Made by a program: the position numbers and the translations under genes
The notes under the pieces: generated by a model
Databases searched by the model: none
What the model saw: the letters and a program-made list of their open reading frames with translations, nothing else
What the model was told of the DNA's origin: nothing
Origin: a virus
DNA length: 28,182 nt
Direction: 5' to 3' (one strand)
IMG/VR virus record: IMGVR_UViG_3300044633_000479
Coordinates: 1 to 28,182 of that record
Part shown: piece by piece, positions 7,835 through 15,818 of the stretch
Position numbering within the stretch: position 1 is the stretch's first letter
Layout of the letters: every line of letters begins with the position of its first letter

Positions 7835-8677
7835 TTAACAGACCCGACCACCCTTTTTGAACGTTCCCGAAAGTTCGGAAATCGCCACAGGTTTGCTCGG
7901 AGCTTTTTTGGGCATTGCTACGGCGTGGCCGCTGTTATTAACAGCTCCCCCCGTAGCGAAGTGCTTTTTTGTAGCACCGCCTTTTTTCATCTTACCTACG
8001 CCATCAGCCGCGAAGTTGGGAACCATCTTCCCACCCTTCTCAACCATGGCCATGCCGCCATTTTTGTAACCACCAGCGTTACCCATCTTGACGTCACCAG
8101 TAGGAGCCGAATTGTTATCGGGCTTAGCACCCACAACCTTCGTAGTCTTATTGGTCATTGTCTTGATGATACCGCTAGCGGGTACTGAGCCACCCCTCTT
8201 AAAGCCGCCTTGCCCATCTACTACGCCGCCGGTCTTGTAACCGCCGGGTTTCGTGGACTTAGCAATACCACCAGTCTTCAAGCCTTTGTGAGCTTTAGAC
8301 GCGGGCATGCTTTCGTGCTGTTTCAGCTCAGCTTCTACACCCCCACCACCTTTACGCATCATGGGGCGACCCATGGGAGCGGCGGTGGGCATTGGAGGAC
8401 GAGAAGGTGCGGGAAGACCGCGAGTTGGAGGAGTAGGCTTTGCGGCCATCCGCTTTGCGGCCATCGCACGCGCCGCGACGGGGTTACCCATCGGCATCGC
8501 TGAACTGCCCGCCATACTACCCATCATCCCACCGTCCATCTTCTTCACGGGCTTGTGGCCCATTTTAGCACCCTCAGCGTGCATACGCTTATGAGTGGCA
8601 GATCCGCCTTTCTTCAGCTTCAATTCGACTGAAGGTTCGGTGGTCATCATCTTCACCATCGGTTTAAATTCACCCAT
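7835..8677 (-). CDS. KxGG-repeat low-complexity phage protein
   Basis: A 280-residue protein, rich in Gly, Lys, Met, Ala and Pro and almost certainly disordered. The motif K-x-GG followed by a hydrophobic or small residue is repeated at least ten times (LKKGGSATH, LKTGGIAK, YKTGGVVD, FKRGGSVP, YKNGGMAM, KMKKGGATK, HFATGGAV and the terminal FKKGGRVC). The N-terminal part includes 'KRMHAEGAKMGHKPVKKMDGG'-like segments and a Met/Pro/Ala-rich region. It follows the lectin-like structural gene and has a strong ribosome binding site (AAGGAG, eight bases before the ATG). Similar repeat proteins are known in environmental phages but have no assigned role. The same short motif also appears in at least three other proteins here, hinting at a shared binding or packaging signal. 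Confidence 0.75.
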   Translation of the reverse strand: MGEFKPMVKMMTTEPSVELKLKKGGSATHKRMHAEGAKMGHKPVKKMDGGMMGSMAGSSAMPMGNPVAARAMAAKRMAAKPTPPTRGLPAPSRPPMPTAAPMGRPMMRKGGGGVEAELKQHESMPASKAHKGLKTGGIAKSTKPGGYKTGGVVDGQGGFKRGGSVPASGIIKTMTNKTTKVVGAKPDNNSAPTGDVKMGNAGGYKNGGMAMVEKGGKMVPNFAADGVGKMKKGGATKKHFATGGAVNNSGHAVAMPKKAPSKPVAISELSGTFKKGGRVC

Positions 8678-8679
8678 GA

Positions 8680-9372
8680 TTAACGCTCCTTCGCAACAAA
8701 GACGTAATCCACAGTCATTGTCTTTGCAACGGCTTCACCATTTTGAAGAGCGATTGACACAGTCATATCTTCGTCGTCAGGCAAGTTGGTGGTCACAGAA
8801 GTGCCAGCCACAACGCCGTTTACGGAGTATTGAATGCTTGATGCGCCATCGTAGTAAAAACCAAGACTAATAAATGTGTCGTTAGCCATAGTAGCCACGC
8901 TAGAGGTCGTAGTTGCTGTGCCATTCTTCTCAACCAACAGGCTTACCGAAGTAGAGCCGTCTGCCTTGATAAAAAACACACCATCCGATACGTCAAGCGG
9001 GGTTGCATCGGTAATTTGAAGACCAATAACTACATCAGATTGAGTTGCGTCGCTAACCTTGAGGCGAGCCTCAAAGAAAAGCTCTTTGCCTGAAGCAAAG
9101 CGATATGACTCGCCTACTTTTTGCAAAGCAACAAGATCATCATCTGCGGCAGTGTTGGTGATCAAAAGTAAACCACCATCGCCGTCAGTCAAAGCCTGAG
9201 TAGCACCAGCCTGAGTCTCAGTTACAGTCCAATTTGCGGCTACATAGTAGTCAAAATCTTCATAGTAAGTGTGAAACTTTGTTGGTGCTGGCATTGTCAG
9301 ATCAGCAAACGGTGAATCTTCCCCGACGTTTGTCACGCCATTTGGGAAACGGGTTACCAGTAAATTTGCCAT
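8680..9372 (-). CDS. Lectin-like (concanavalin/laminin-G-like) structural protein
   Basis: A 230-residue acidic, beta-rich protein next to the major capsid gene. Segments such as 'FHTYYEDFDYYVAANWTVTE', 'GGLLLITNTAADDDLVALQK', 'ELFFEARLKVSDATQSDVVI' and 'FISLGFYYDGASSIQYSVNG' have the strand pattern of jelly-roll, concanavalin-like domains (about residues 33-226). Proteins of this type beside the capsid gene are thought to be capsid-surface or decoration proteins; that role is inferred. It has a strong ribosome binding site (AAGGAG, eight bases upstream of the ATG) and follows the capsid gene after 45 bases that hold a GC hairpin. Confidence 0.72.
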   Translation of the reverse strand: MANLLVTRFPNGVTNVGEDSPFADLTMPAPTKFHTYYEDFDYYVAANWTVTETQAGATQALTDGDGGLLLITNTAADDDLVALQKVGESYRFASGKELFFEARLKVSDATQSDVVIGLQITDATPLDVSDGVFFIKADGSTSVSLLVEKNGTATTTSSVATMANDTFISLGFYYDGASSIQYSVNGVVAGTSVTTNLPDDEDMTVSIALQNGEAVAKTMTVDYVFVAKER

Positions 9373-9389
9373 TGTCTTTTCTCCTTAAA

Positions 9390-9412
9390 GCGCAGGGGGC
9401 GAACCCCCCACT
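9390..9412 (-). terminator. GC hairpin after the major capsid gene, partial terminator or RNA stabiliser
   Basis: On the minus strand GGGGG (9104-9108 in the local series, i.e. 9404-9408), a TTCG tetraloop and CCCCC (9395-9399) form a short, very stable stem, extended by G-U pairs. It is not followed by a proper T-run (only CTTT a few bases on), so full termination is unlikely. It could partly terminate or protect the 3' end of the capsid message. Confidence 0.4.
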
Positions 9413-9417
9413 TGGTT

Positions 9418-10332
9418 TTAGACGCCAGCTGTGCCGAACAAGCTACGGGGATCAGTCCAGCCCACTTGATAACGCTCAGTTGCCTTGTAGCGCATCGAGT
9501 CGGTCTCGAAATCACCTTCCATGGTCTTCTCCAAAGCACGACGCATCAAGAGCTTCAAGCCCTCGGGAGCATCGGTCTGGACCCACCATGCGTTAGCATT
9601 GGTCAAACGGCTCAAGACTGCGGCACCTTCGTCCAACAAGCCGATAGACTTGACGGGGTTGATGTCGTTGTTCGCTGAACCAGCGCGGAGCACTGACTTC
9701 AACAGAACTTCAGCTTGGAAGATGTTGCCGGGGGCGACCACCAACTGGCGGGGCACCAAACGAATCTTCTTGCCGTTGTTATCCACTGCTTGGCGAATCT
9801 GGATCAACATCTGCTCAAGCGATGTCTGTGACAGATTGGCGGCTGTGGTCAACTGGTTAGAGAAAGTACCATTCACGATTGGGTGAGAGGTGTTGATAAG
9901 CGACACGCCGTCACCACCAACGTATGAACCGTTAAATGCGCGGTTCAAAACGTTAGCGGACAGAGTCTCTTTAGTCTCAATCAGTGATTGAGCCAAGTGC
10001 TTAGCGTACACCTGACCGATACGGATATGGTCGCCGTCTTCGACCAACACTTTCGTCAATGCGAAGGCGAGGCCATACACATTGTAAACGTAGCGTTGGA
10101 GGAAGAGCACACCACCCTGTTGGTAGCTGACAGGAGTACCGTCAGGCAACTGGGGAGCGGCACCAAATCCATACAGGACTGGCTCTTCGTGGTAGTTACG
10201 GGGAATGCCCTGTTCTTCGCGGAAGACACGGGACCATTCATCTTTACGCTGTTCGTAGATACCGTCGAAGCATTCGTTAAGAATAGGTTCGACAATACTA
10301 CGAAAGTCGGTACTGCGCATTGGAGCGGCCAT
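9418..10332 (-). CDS. Major capsid protein (HK97-fold)
   Basis: A 304-residue protein with the features of the Mu gpT-like major head protein group. It has an N-terminal helical region ('FRSIVEPILNECFDGIYEQR'), 'AKHLAQSLIETKETLSANVL' and 'LINTSHPIVNGTFSNQ' in the middle. Further on come 'PRQLVVAPGNIFQAEVLLKS' and the C-terminal 'FETDSMRYKATERYQVGWTD' followed by PRSLFGTAGV. It forms the shell of the capsid. Its order (scaffold, two small head genes, then capsid) is the usual head module. It has a strong purine-rich ribosome binding site (AAGGGGG, about eight bases before the ATG). A perfect sigma70 promoter 1.4 kb upstream, inside the scaffold gene, could add extra transcription. Confidence 0.9.
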   Translation of the reverse strand: MAAPMRSTDFRSIVEPILNECFDGIYEQRKDEWSRVFREEQGIPRNYHEEPVLYGFGAAPQLPDGTPVSYQQGGVLFLQRYVYNVYGLAFALTKVLVEDGDHIRIGQVYAKHLAQSLIETKETLSANVLNRAFNGSYVGGDGVSLINTSHPIVNGTFSNQLTTAANLSQTSLEQMLIQIRQAVDNNGKKIRLVPRQLVVAPGNIFQAEVLLKSVLRAGSANNDINPVKSIGLLDEGAAVLSRLTNANAWWVQTDAPEGLKLLMRRALEKTMEGDFETDSMRYKATERYQVGWTDPRSLFGTAGV

Positions 10333-10345
10333 TTTTTAGTCCCCC

Positions 10346-10918
10346 TTAAATAGCGTTAACGGACGCATTCAACTGCGACTCATTAACTTGAACTTGCACT
10401 ACTGTGAATGCATCTCCCCACTCGTTATCAACGCCGGGGGTCAAACCAACAATCTTCAATTGCGCAGAAGAACCAGCGGCAACAACCGAGGTGCTGATCA
10501 TGCACTGAGAAAGTCCAGTGGTCGTGGAGCCTGCAGTAATTGAGGCGAAATCTGACTGTGCACCCAAAGTGGTCTGAGCCATCGGGCCATTGGCCTGAAT
10601 ATCATACACGATGTTAGGGTCAGTGTAGTAGTAAGCGACGCAAGAACCGGTCACGTAAGCAGTATTGGCGGGCCAATAATTGCTGATACGTGGACGGCCT
10701 GTGGTGTCAGTAAATTGAACGCCTGCGAAGGCACCCAAGAATGCGTCACCTGCGGCGGCGGCTTGAATAACACCGGAGGTGTCGTACTTGACGGGCTGGC
10801 CCTTCAAGATGTTACTGGTGTAGCCAGATACAATACCGTCAGTCAAAGCGACCGCGCGGTCCAAACCGGAAGGATGGAACGAGGGGCGCAAACCGAACGG
10901 TGCATTTGTTGAAGACAT
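10346..10918 (-). CDS. Putative head decoration or stabilisation protein
   Basis: A protein of about 190 residues starting MSSTNAPFGLRPSFHPSGLD. The N-terminal motif 'NAPFGLRPxFHPSGxxR' is a signature I associate with a small structural protein encoded next to the capsid gene in aquatic phages. The rest is beta-rich with many Thr/Ala/Gly residues ('VKYDTSGVIQAAAAGDAFLG', 'GVQFTDTTGRPRISNYWPAN'). A head decoration role is inferred from size and position. The ATG at 10916-10918 has GGAG eight bases upstream; a GTG three codons earlier would sit right on that ribosome binding site, so the ATG is preferred. Confidence 0.7.
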   Translation of the reverse strand: MSSTNAPFGLRPSFHPSGLDRAVALTDGIVSGYTSNILKGQPVKYDTSGVIQAAAAGDAFLGAFAGVQFTDTTGRPRISNYWPANTAYVTGSCVAYYYTDPNIVYDIQANGPMAQTTLGAQSDFASITAGSTTTGLSQCMISTSVVAAGSSAQLKIVGLTPGVDNEWGDAFTVVQVQVNESQLNASVNAI

Positions 10919-10950
10919 ATTAGTCACTCCAAATCATGGTTCAGAATCCA

Positions 10951-11490
10951 TCACCGGAACACGGGGATGGGCATAGGTTTATCAAGTTCATTTATGCCTT
11001 CGCCTTCTACCTGACCAAGACGCCTGCCATTGCTGTCTCGCCCCATCGTTTGCTCAGCCTGAACGCGGATTTTGTCCGCTTCATCCTGAGGTGCGTGATG
11101 GTGCAACTCTGCCATGATATCCTGATATACTTCCTCAGGTAACTTGTAGAGCAACATTTCATTGCAAGCGACGAATCCAGTGTGCTCACCGGCTTTAACT
11201 TTGTAGTTTTCAAAGCCCGGAACATCTTCTATTTTTACTGGTTCGTAACCCATGCGCATGCGCTTGTGGATAGGGTCGTACCCATTGGTTGTCGAAAGCC
11301 AACATACATGAAATCCCGGAATATCCGGAGGTTTTGGAAGGGATTCTTGAATCCATTCCGAACTGAACATCCTACGACGTTCTTGCGCGCTCGCCAGTTT
11401 CTCAGTCGCTGGACCGCGTTCACTATCCTGCTGTGCGCGGGATTCACGGCCACCACCTGAAAGGTCTTTTTTCAATCGGTCATCTCTCAT
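10951..11490 (-). CDS. Conserved head-region phage protein, unknown function
   Basis: A 179-residue charged protein. The N-terminal 45 residues are polar and probably disordered. The core has 'IPGFHVCWLSTTNGYDPIHK', 'RMRMGYEPVKIEDVPGFENY' and 'FVACNEMLLYKLPEEVYQDI', a pattern I recognise from a family between scaffold and capsid genes in aquatic phages. No function is known; a head assembly role is inferred from position. The ribosome binding site AAGGGG lies nine bases before the ATG, inside the end of the scaffold gene. It lies less than 300 bases downstream of the promoter inside the scaffold gene. Confidence 0.68.
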   Translation of the reverse strand: MRDDRLKKDLSGGGRESRAQQDSERGPATEKLASAQERRRMFSSEWIQESLPKPPDIPGFHVCWLSTTNGYDPIHKRMRMGYEPVKIEDVPGFENYKVKAGEHTGFVACNEMLLYKLPEEVYQDIMAELHHHAPQDEADKIRVQAEQTMGRDSNGRRLGQVEGEGINELDKPMPIPVFR

Positions 11491-11496
11491 AATCTG

Positions 11497-12492
11497 TTAC
11501 CCCTTATTCACATTCATGCGGTCATATTCCGCGTATTTACGAATCATCTTGTTACGCTCGGTGATGTTATCCCATCTCCCGGCGTCCTTGATGGCGCGGA
11601 CTCGCTCAGGTGACAACCGGAACTCGTTCCCACGAGCTGTCGATTGTGATTCACGGCCTGAACTTGTTACCACGGTGCGAGGTCTCCGATTTGACGACTG
11701 ATTGTCGTTGCCGCCATTATAACGGTGCGGCAGGTATTTTGTCAATCTATTATCCAATTCTTCCCAGTAATCGGCAGTCTTCGGATCCCATCCGTCGGCC
11801 ACGAGAGCCTCGTCCACCTTGGTGGCGACTTGGGAGTCCATGTCCTTGCCGTTCGGATCGTACCAATCGTTCCGAGCCATCCAGTCCGAGGCGTGACGCT
11901 TGAGGAGAGGGTCCGGGGCTTGGGGTACGGAATTGCGGTTGGGTTCCGAGGCCACGGCACGCTTCTTGAGCGATTCGAGAGCCTCCACTTGGCGGCGGGC
12001 TTCGTACCACGCCTCCTGCGCCTCGACGACGGAAGTGCCATCGGCCATCTCGGTGGCCTCTTTCACCTTCATCTTTGCGTACTGAAGTCGCAAATTACCG
12101 TCTTCGATCGCCTTGTCCAGTCGAGCGAGGTCCGAACCGGCCGTGCGCTTTTCCAGAACCGCAAGACGTTCAGCCATGTGGTCATTCTGGCGTTTCAGCG
12201 AGGTAATCAGGTGGTTCGACTCACTTGCCTTGGCCTTCTGAAGCTTCTTCTTGAGCTGTCGCTCCTCGCGACGGGCCAGTCGAATCGCTTCGCGCTCGGG
12301 GTCAGCATGAGGTATATTATCGGCGGGATTATCATCATCGTCGCCGTCATCCGAATCTACTCGGCCACCAGTCCGAAGACCGTCGCCGCTATTTTCGGGG
12401 GTATTCGGTGCCTCGCCATCGGGCAAAGACACCACTGCGGACCCATCGGGTTCTTCCGCGAGTTGCAAATCGAGTTTATCGTTCGAGGTCAT
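11497..12492 (-). CDS. Capsid scaffolding protein
   Basis: A 331-residue, highly charged protein with the composition of a phage scaffold. It has an acidic disordered N-terminus (about 1-65, with a DDGDDDDN run), a long coiled coil (about 67-180, 'REERQLKKKLQKAKASESNH' and on), and a C-terminal basic region ('EFRLSPERVRAIKDAGRWDN') ending 'YAEYDRMNVNKG'. Scaffolds organise capsid subunits during procapsid assembly and then leave; the C-terminal basic helices usually bind the shell. The gene begins in an ATGA overlap with the GroES-like gene and sits two genes before the capsid gene, the standard position. Assignment is from composition and context, not a catalytic motif. A perfect sigma70 promoter is embedded in its codons at 11716-11745. 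Confidence 0.8.
   Translation of the reverse strand: MTSNDKLDLQLAEEPDGSAVVSLPDGEAPNTPENSGDGLRTGGRVDSDDGDDDDNPADNIPHADPEREAIRLARREERQLKKKLQKAKASESNHLITSLKRQNDHMAERLAVLEKRTAGSDLARLDKAIEDGNLRLQYAKMKVKEATEMADGTSVVEAQEAWYEARRQVEALESLKKRAVASEPNRNSVPQAPDPLLKRHASDWMARNDWYDPNGKDMDSQVATKVDEALVADGWDPKTADYWEELDNRLTKYLPHRYNGGNDNQSSNRRPRTVVTSSGRESQSTARGNEFRLSPERVRAIKDAGRWDNITERNKMIRKYAEYDRMNVNKG
11716..11745 (-). promoter_or_regulatory. Perfect sigma70 promoter inside the scaffold gene
   Basis: On the minus strand TTGACA (11740-11745) and TATAAT (11716-11721) are 18 bases apart, both perfect. TTG ACA encodes Leu-Thr and TAT AAT encodes Tyr-Asn of the scaffold protein (LTKYLPHRYNGG). Transcription from here would cover the 179-residue protein, the decoration protein and the major capsid protein. 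Confidence 0.7.
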
Positions 12493-12923
12493 AGGAATGC
12501 CTTTACTTTCAAGGGGTCACCAGTAACTTTTGCAATTACTTCGTGATCATTAAACACACTAAAAAGTGCGGTCTCGCCTATCGTTGGGTCCCCATAAGGT
12601 ACTTCCCAGCGATCGCCGCCCCACTTTGGCATGCGAACATAGTCGCCGACATCGATCCAGTTGCCCTCGGGCCACGATTCGAGTGTATCGCGTTTCTTGA
12701 AAGCTAGTGGACCCACCGCGATGACTTTCGCCACTTGGTTATTCCACTTCTCCGTTTCCTTCGTCTCCTCGACGAGTACAATTCCTGACGATGTGACGGT
12801 CTTCTTGGCGGCTCTCCACTGCACAAGAATTCGTCCACCTACAGGCAAAGCACCGGGGTCTACTGCGGGAAATGCTTCCTGCAACGCGGCTTCATGCGAA
12901 GCCACCGGTTGAGTATCACTCAT
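12489..12923 (-). CDS. GroES-like co-chaperonin
   Basis: A 144-residue protein. Residues 26-75 match the GroES (Cpn10) barrel and mobile loop: 'LPVGGRILVQWRAAKKTVTS' then SGIVLVEETKETEKWNNQVA and 'KVIAVGPLAF'. The Gly-Ile-Val-Leu at 47-50 is the GroEL-binding tripeptide of the mobile loop. 'VGDYVRMPKWGGDRWEVPYG' corresponds to the second half of the fold. In the cell it would cap host GroEL and help fold capsid proteins, as T4 gp31 does. No GroEL gene is visible, so host GroEL would be used. The second ATG (12921-12923) is chosen because GAGGA lies eight bases upstream; the first ATG (12927-12929) would leave only two bases. It lies directly before the scaffold gene. Confidence 0.8.
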   Translation of the reverse strand: MSDTQPVASHEAALQEAFPAVDPGALPVGGRILVQWRAAKKTVTSSGIVLVEETKETEKWNNQVAKVIAVGPLAFKKRDTLESWPEGNWIDVGDYVRMPKWGGDRWEVPYGDPTIGETALFSVFNDHEVIAKVTGDPLKVKAFL

Positions 12924-13101
12924 TGTCATCTTCCTCTTTTAAAAGGTCATTTAAAATTACCAGAGCTTCTTCAAGCCCTTGGTGCTGGCCAACTAAGCGT
13001 TGGTAGGCCTCAAAGGTGACGGCATTGCCATGCACCAATGACTGCGCGATCGCCGATTTGCGGACCTCAATAGCACCAATGAGGTCACTGACGTATCGCA
13101 T
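12916..13101 (-). CDS. Small helical phage protein, unknown function
   Basis: A 61-residue, mostly helical protein: 'MRYVSDLIGAIEVRKSAIAQ' then 'VTFEAYQRLVGQHQGLEEAL' and a very acidic tail LLKEEDDNE. The ATG (13099-13101) overlaps the TAA stop of the preceding 55-residue gene (TAATG) and its 3' end overlaps the GroES-like start, so it sits in a continuous translated chain. The motif 'GNAxxFExYQRLVGQxQGLEE' is found in small proteins of unknown role near the portal genes of aquatic phages (from memory). No function can be assigned. Confidence 0.68.
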   Translation of the reverse strand: MRYVSDLIGAIEVRKSAIAQSLVHGNAVTFEAYQRLVGQHQGLEEALVILNDLLKEEDDNE

Positions 13102-13268
13102 TATTTCTTTTTAGCTTGCGCTAGTGCCCCACCACCACGCTTGGGCGCACTGGGCGTCTTCGCGGGTTCTTTTGCACCAAGTGAAGAGCCATCGAGCTTC
13201 GCGCCCATGGCTATCCGCTTGTGGTAAGGTACATCTTGGCCCATTTGGGCAGAGTCGTTGGTAGCCAT
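13101..13268 (-). CDS. Small basic phage protein, 55 residues
   Basis: A short gene between the portal and the 61-residue gene. The ATG at 13266-13268 has a strong ribosome binding site, AGGAG, six bases upstream. The TAA stop (13101-13103) overlaps the next ATG. The protein starts MATNDSAQMGQDVPYHKRIA, continues 'MGAKLDGSSLGAKEPAKTPS', and ends with a KRGGGALA segment and a lysine-rich tail (QAKKK). It is basic and probably disordered. The KRGGG segment resembles the KxGG motif found in other proteins of this genome. The position immediately after the portal suggests a virion component; function unknown. Confidence 0.68.
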   Translation of the reverse strand: MATNDSAQMGQDVPYHKRIAMGAKLDGSSLGAKEPAKTPSAPKRGGGALAQAKKK

Positions 13269-13269
13269 A

Positions 13270-15768
13270 TTACACTCCTAAAGTTCGTTGTGCGCTCTCT
13301 TGCGCGGCCAATGCAGTCTGCTCCTGCTCGCTCTTCAGAACTGCCGCGTCTTGCGTCAATTCTGCAGTCTTGATCCGTTCTTCGGTCAAGTTGTCCGATG
13401 CGTTCAGCGCGATCTTGATCTGCTGTTCGCGGTTTTTGCTCAGTGCGTCGTTCTTCAGACGCTCTGCTTGTAACTGTAACTCGGCCGCGTCGCGCTCTGC
13501 ACGTCGCTTGGTCTCGGCCATTGATGTCTGGAGGATCACCTGATCCGAGCCGTCCATCTGTGGCTTCGGCTTGAGCTTCTGCACAGTCTCCAAGATCTGT
13601 TGCATCGCGGGCATGACCTTCGCGAACGCTTCTTTTGCGTCCATCTGTGTGTGCTGGGACGCCAACGCGTACAGCTTGTCGATCTCGCCGGTGATTCCCG
13701 CAATGTCGTAATCTTTCACGGGACGTCCAAGCGATTCCTCGACATAGCCGTTCATATGGCCAAGATACCAAAGCATCAAGTGTTGCTTGAAATGCTCGAG
13801 GAATGCGGGTAAGAATGCTGGTGCGATGATCGGGTTGGACCCCAGCATAGGGTTCAGAGCGAAATCGAGGTGGCTCTGAATATGCGCCAACTGGTTCTGG
13901 TGCGGGTACGCAAACGCGGCACGCCCAATCGACATCGCCGCATTTTCTTCTGCCGCATTGATTTCCATCGGCTCGGCGGTGGCGGGCATCAACTCCTGCA
14001 CGTTCGGTATCTTCATCTGCTTCAACGCACGCTGGATGACGGCACGACGATCGAAAAGATCGGGGTACTTGTCCATGTAGGCCATCACCGCTTGGGTCTG
14101 GGCCATACGCTGAGTCTCGGAGAATATGTGCGGATCGCTCACCGGAATCACGTCGGTATTTCGATTGAAGTCTTCGCGGCGAATGTCCAGCTCTTGGACC
14201 ACATCGCCCATTCGCATTTCGTCCAGATACCAGCGATTGATACGCTGAAGTACCCTCAGAACCCGCGATTGAGAGTCGTGCAGTCGTGCGTGAATCGCTG
14301 AGAATACCTTCGAACCCTGCTCGATCAACGCTTGAGTCGTTCCGACTGGCGTGTTGGCATTCATCTCGGCGATTTTCTCCTCGGAAGTGGTCACCACACC
14401 CTTTGCCGCATCCGTCAGGAACCCGACGAGCTTGAAGAGCACCTCGCTCGGTGGGTTGAAAGGCATCGGCATTGCAATCTTGCGGATGTCGTCAACGCCC
14501 GGAGCACCTTCGATCTCGGTGATTTGTGTCACTTCGACATTCTGCGACTGCCCCGAAATCTTTGCGCCCTTAATCTTGAGCATCGTGGCGGCGTTATTGA
14601 TATGCGCAGTATCGAGCAAAGCACGCAGACCGCCAGTGATAGCGGCAGAGAGGCCACCGATAAGTTGCGGCAGTCCGATCGCGTATGCACCACGCCATGG
14701 GATGAACTTGAACTCGATCATCCAGTCGAGCTTCGCCATCGCTTCGTCGCCTTGCTCCCAGTTCCGGTACATGCCGACGACTTCCGTGTTGTTCTCGTCG
14801 ATCATCAAAATGTAGGGAGCCAGCTCGCCTTTCGAGTGCGAATCGTCCTCTTCGGCGATGTACGCATATATATGGTACACGCGACGCAGTCCATCGGTGT
14901 CGTCACTCCACTGCTTACCCTCGATCTTGTTATTCGCCTTCTCAGGAGAGGATGGCTCCGGCTCCATCACGGCGCGAGTGAACGTCACATCACGGTACAG
15001 ACCCGACGCCATCCGCGACTCGAATTCCTGCTGGGTGATGTCCTGCACCTCAGTCACACGTTGCGCAGTGTAGAAATTCGCGGCGGAGAAAGGCAACAGG
15101 ATGTTATCGATCGATACGAACTCCGCGCAAGGACGTTTTTTGCGGTCGTCGTACCAGAGCTTCAGGAACTGCGAGCCGCCCAGTGGCAACTGCGTTAGCA
15201 TTTGCTCCTGCTCGTCGCGGAACTCCTCGATCTGCTCAGTCAACTGCCAGTTCATGAAGTCGCGTTTGCGCTCGGCCCGCTTCGTTTCCTCTTCGGTGAC
15301 TTTACCCAAAATGTGTGTACGCACTGGACCATCCGGCGGGAACAGCTCTTTAATGGCACGCGATTCGAAATCAATACAGGCTTCGGCCATCACGGGGTGC
15401 ACGACTTTGCTGGCACCTTGGAACTGCGCACCACCGGGAGCGTCGTGCCCGAGTCCTGTGCGCTTGAGTCCCTCTTCGTACTGCTTGTCCCGCTCTTTGC
15501 GTGCCTCTTTGTCCTTCTCGATCAGGTCGAGGTAGTGCATCGCGAGCTTGTCCAGCTTCCACGAATCAATCTCGTCGGCCATGTTCGCGTAGAAGTCTTG
15601 ATCCTCGCCCGGACCCTTGAATTCGTCCATCCGCACAATGGCTGAACCGTCCGGTTGCTCTTCCACTTCCGCAAACGGGTCCTCCATGTCGAGGTCGAAC
15701 ACCATGCCCGCCGTGTCCTCAGGACCTTCGGGTGATTCCATTTGCGGTTGTGGGAATTCAGTTGCCAT
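13270..15768 (-). CDS. Portal protein (P22-like)
   Basis: An 832-residue protein. The segment 'GAQFQGASKVVHPVMAEACI' followed by 'DFESRAIKELFPPDGPV' (about residues 115-150) is the hallmark of P22-type portals in aquatic phages. 'IEFKFIPWRGAYAIGLPQLI' and 'GGLSAAITGGLRALLDTAHI' (about 355-395) form the core region. The last 95 residues are a long charged coiled coil like the portal barrel. The portal is the ring at the capsid vertex through which DNA is packaged by the terminase and ejected. The acidic N-terminal 70 residues are probably disordered. The start is the ATG with AAAGG upstream. The gene follows the 409-residue KxGG protein after a 34-base gap that carries a possible promoter. Confidence 0.88.
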   Translation of the reverse strand: MATEFPQPQMESPEGPEDTAGMVFDLDMEDPFAEVEEQPDGSAIVRMDEFKGPGEDQDFYANMADEIDSWKLDKLAMHYLDLIEKDKEARKERDKQYEEGLKRTGLGHDAPGGAQFQGASKVVHPVMAEACIDFESRAIKELFPPDGPVRTHILGKVTEEETKRAERKRDFMNWQLTEQIEEFRDEQEQMLTQLPLGGSQFLKLWYDDRKKRPCAEFVSIDNILLPFSAANFYTAQRVTEVQDITQQEFESRMASGLYRDVTFTRAVMEPEPSSPEKANNKIEGKQWSDDTDGLRRVYHIYAYIAEEDDSHSKGELAPYILMIDENNTEVVGMYRNWEQGDEAMAKLDWMIEFKFIPWRGAYAIGLPQLIGGLSAAITGGLRALLDTAHINNAATMLKIKGAKISGQSQNVEVTQITEIEGAPGVDDIRKIAMPMPFNPPSEVLFKLVGFLTDAAKGVVTTSEEKIAEMNANTPVGTTQALIEQGSKVFSAIHARLHDSQSRVLRVLQRINRWYLDEMRMGDVVQELDIRREDFNRNTDVIPVSDPHIFSETQRMAQTQAVMAYMDKYPDLFDRRAVIQRALKQMKIPNVQELMPATAEPMEINAAEENAAMSIGRAAFAYPHQNQLAHIQSHLDFALNPMLGSNPIIAPAFLPAFLEHFKQHLMLWYLGHMNGYVEESLGRPVKDYDIAGITGEIDKLYALASQHTQMDAKEAFAKVMPAMQQILETVQKLKPKPQMDGSDQVILQTSMAETKRRAERDAAELQLQAERLKNDALSKNREQQIKIALNASDNLTEERIKTAELTQDAAVLKSEQEQTALAAQESAQRTLGV

Positions 15769-15789
15769 TATCAGCCTTTAATATGTGCG

Positions 15790-15818
15790 ATTTTAACACA
15801 GCTCAATTCTCGTGACCA
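15790..15818 (-). promoter_or_regulatory. Possible sigma70 promoter upstream of the portal gene
   Basis: On the minus strand TGGTCA (15813-15818, four of six consensus bases) and TAAAAT (15790-15795, five of six) are 17 bases apart. It overlaps the stop of the 409-residue gene and lies just before the portal ribosome binding site (AAAGG). It is weaker than the perfect promoters elsewhere in the window. Confidence 0.4.

Noticed and set aside
11725-12546. Plus-strand frame of 273 codons
   Set aside because: It mirrors the scaffold and GroES-like genes and has a composition typical of antisense frames.
14332-15198. Long plus-strand frame of 288 codons
   Set aside because: It is antisense to the portal gene, whose protein is clearly recognisable; the frame has no family resemblance or neighbouring plus-strand genes.
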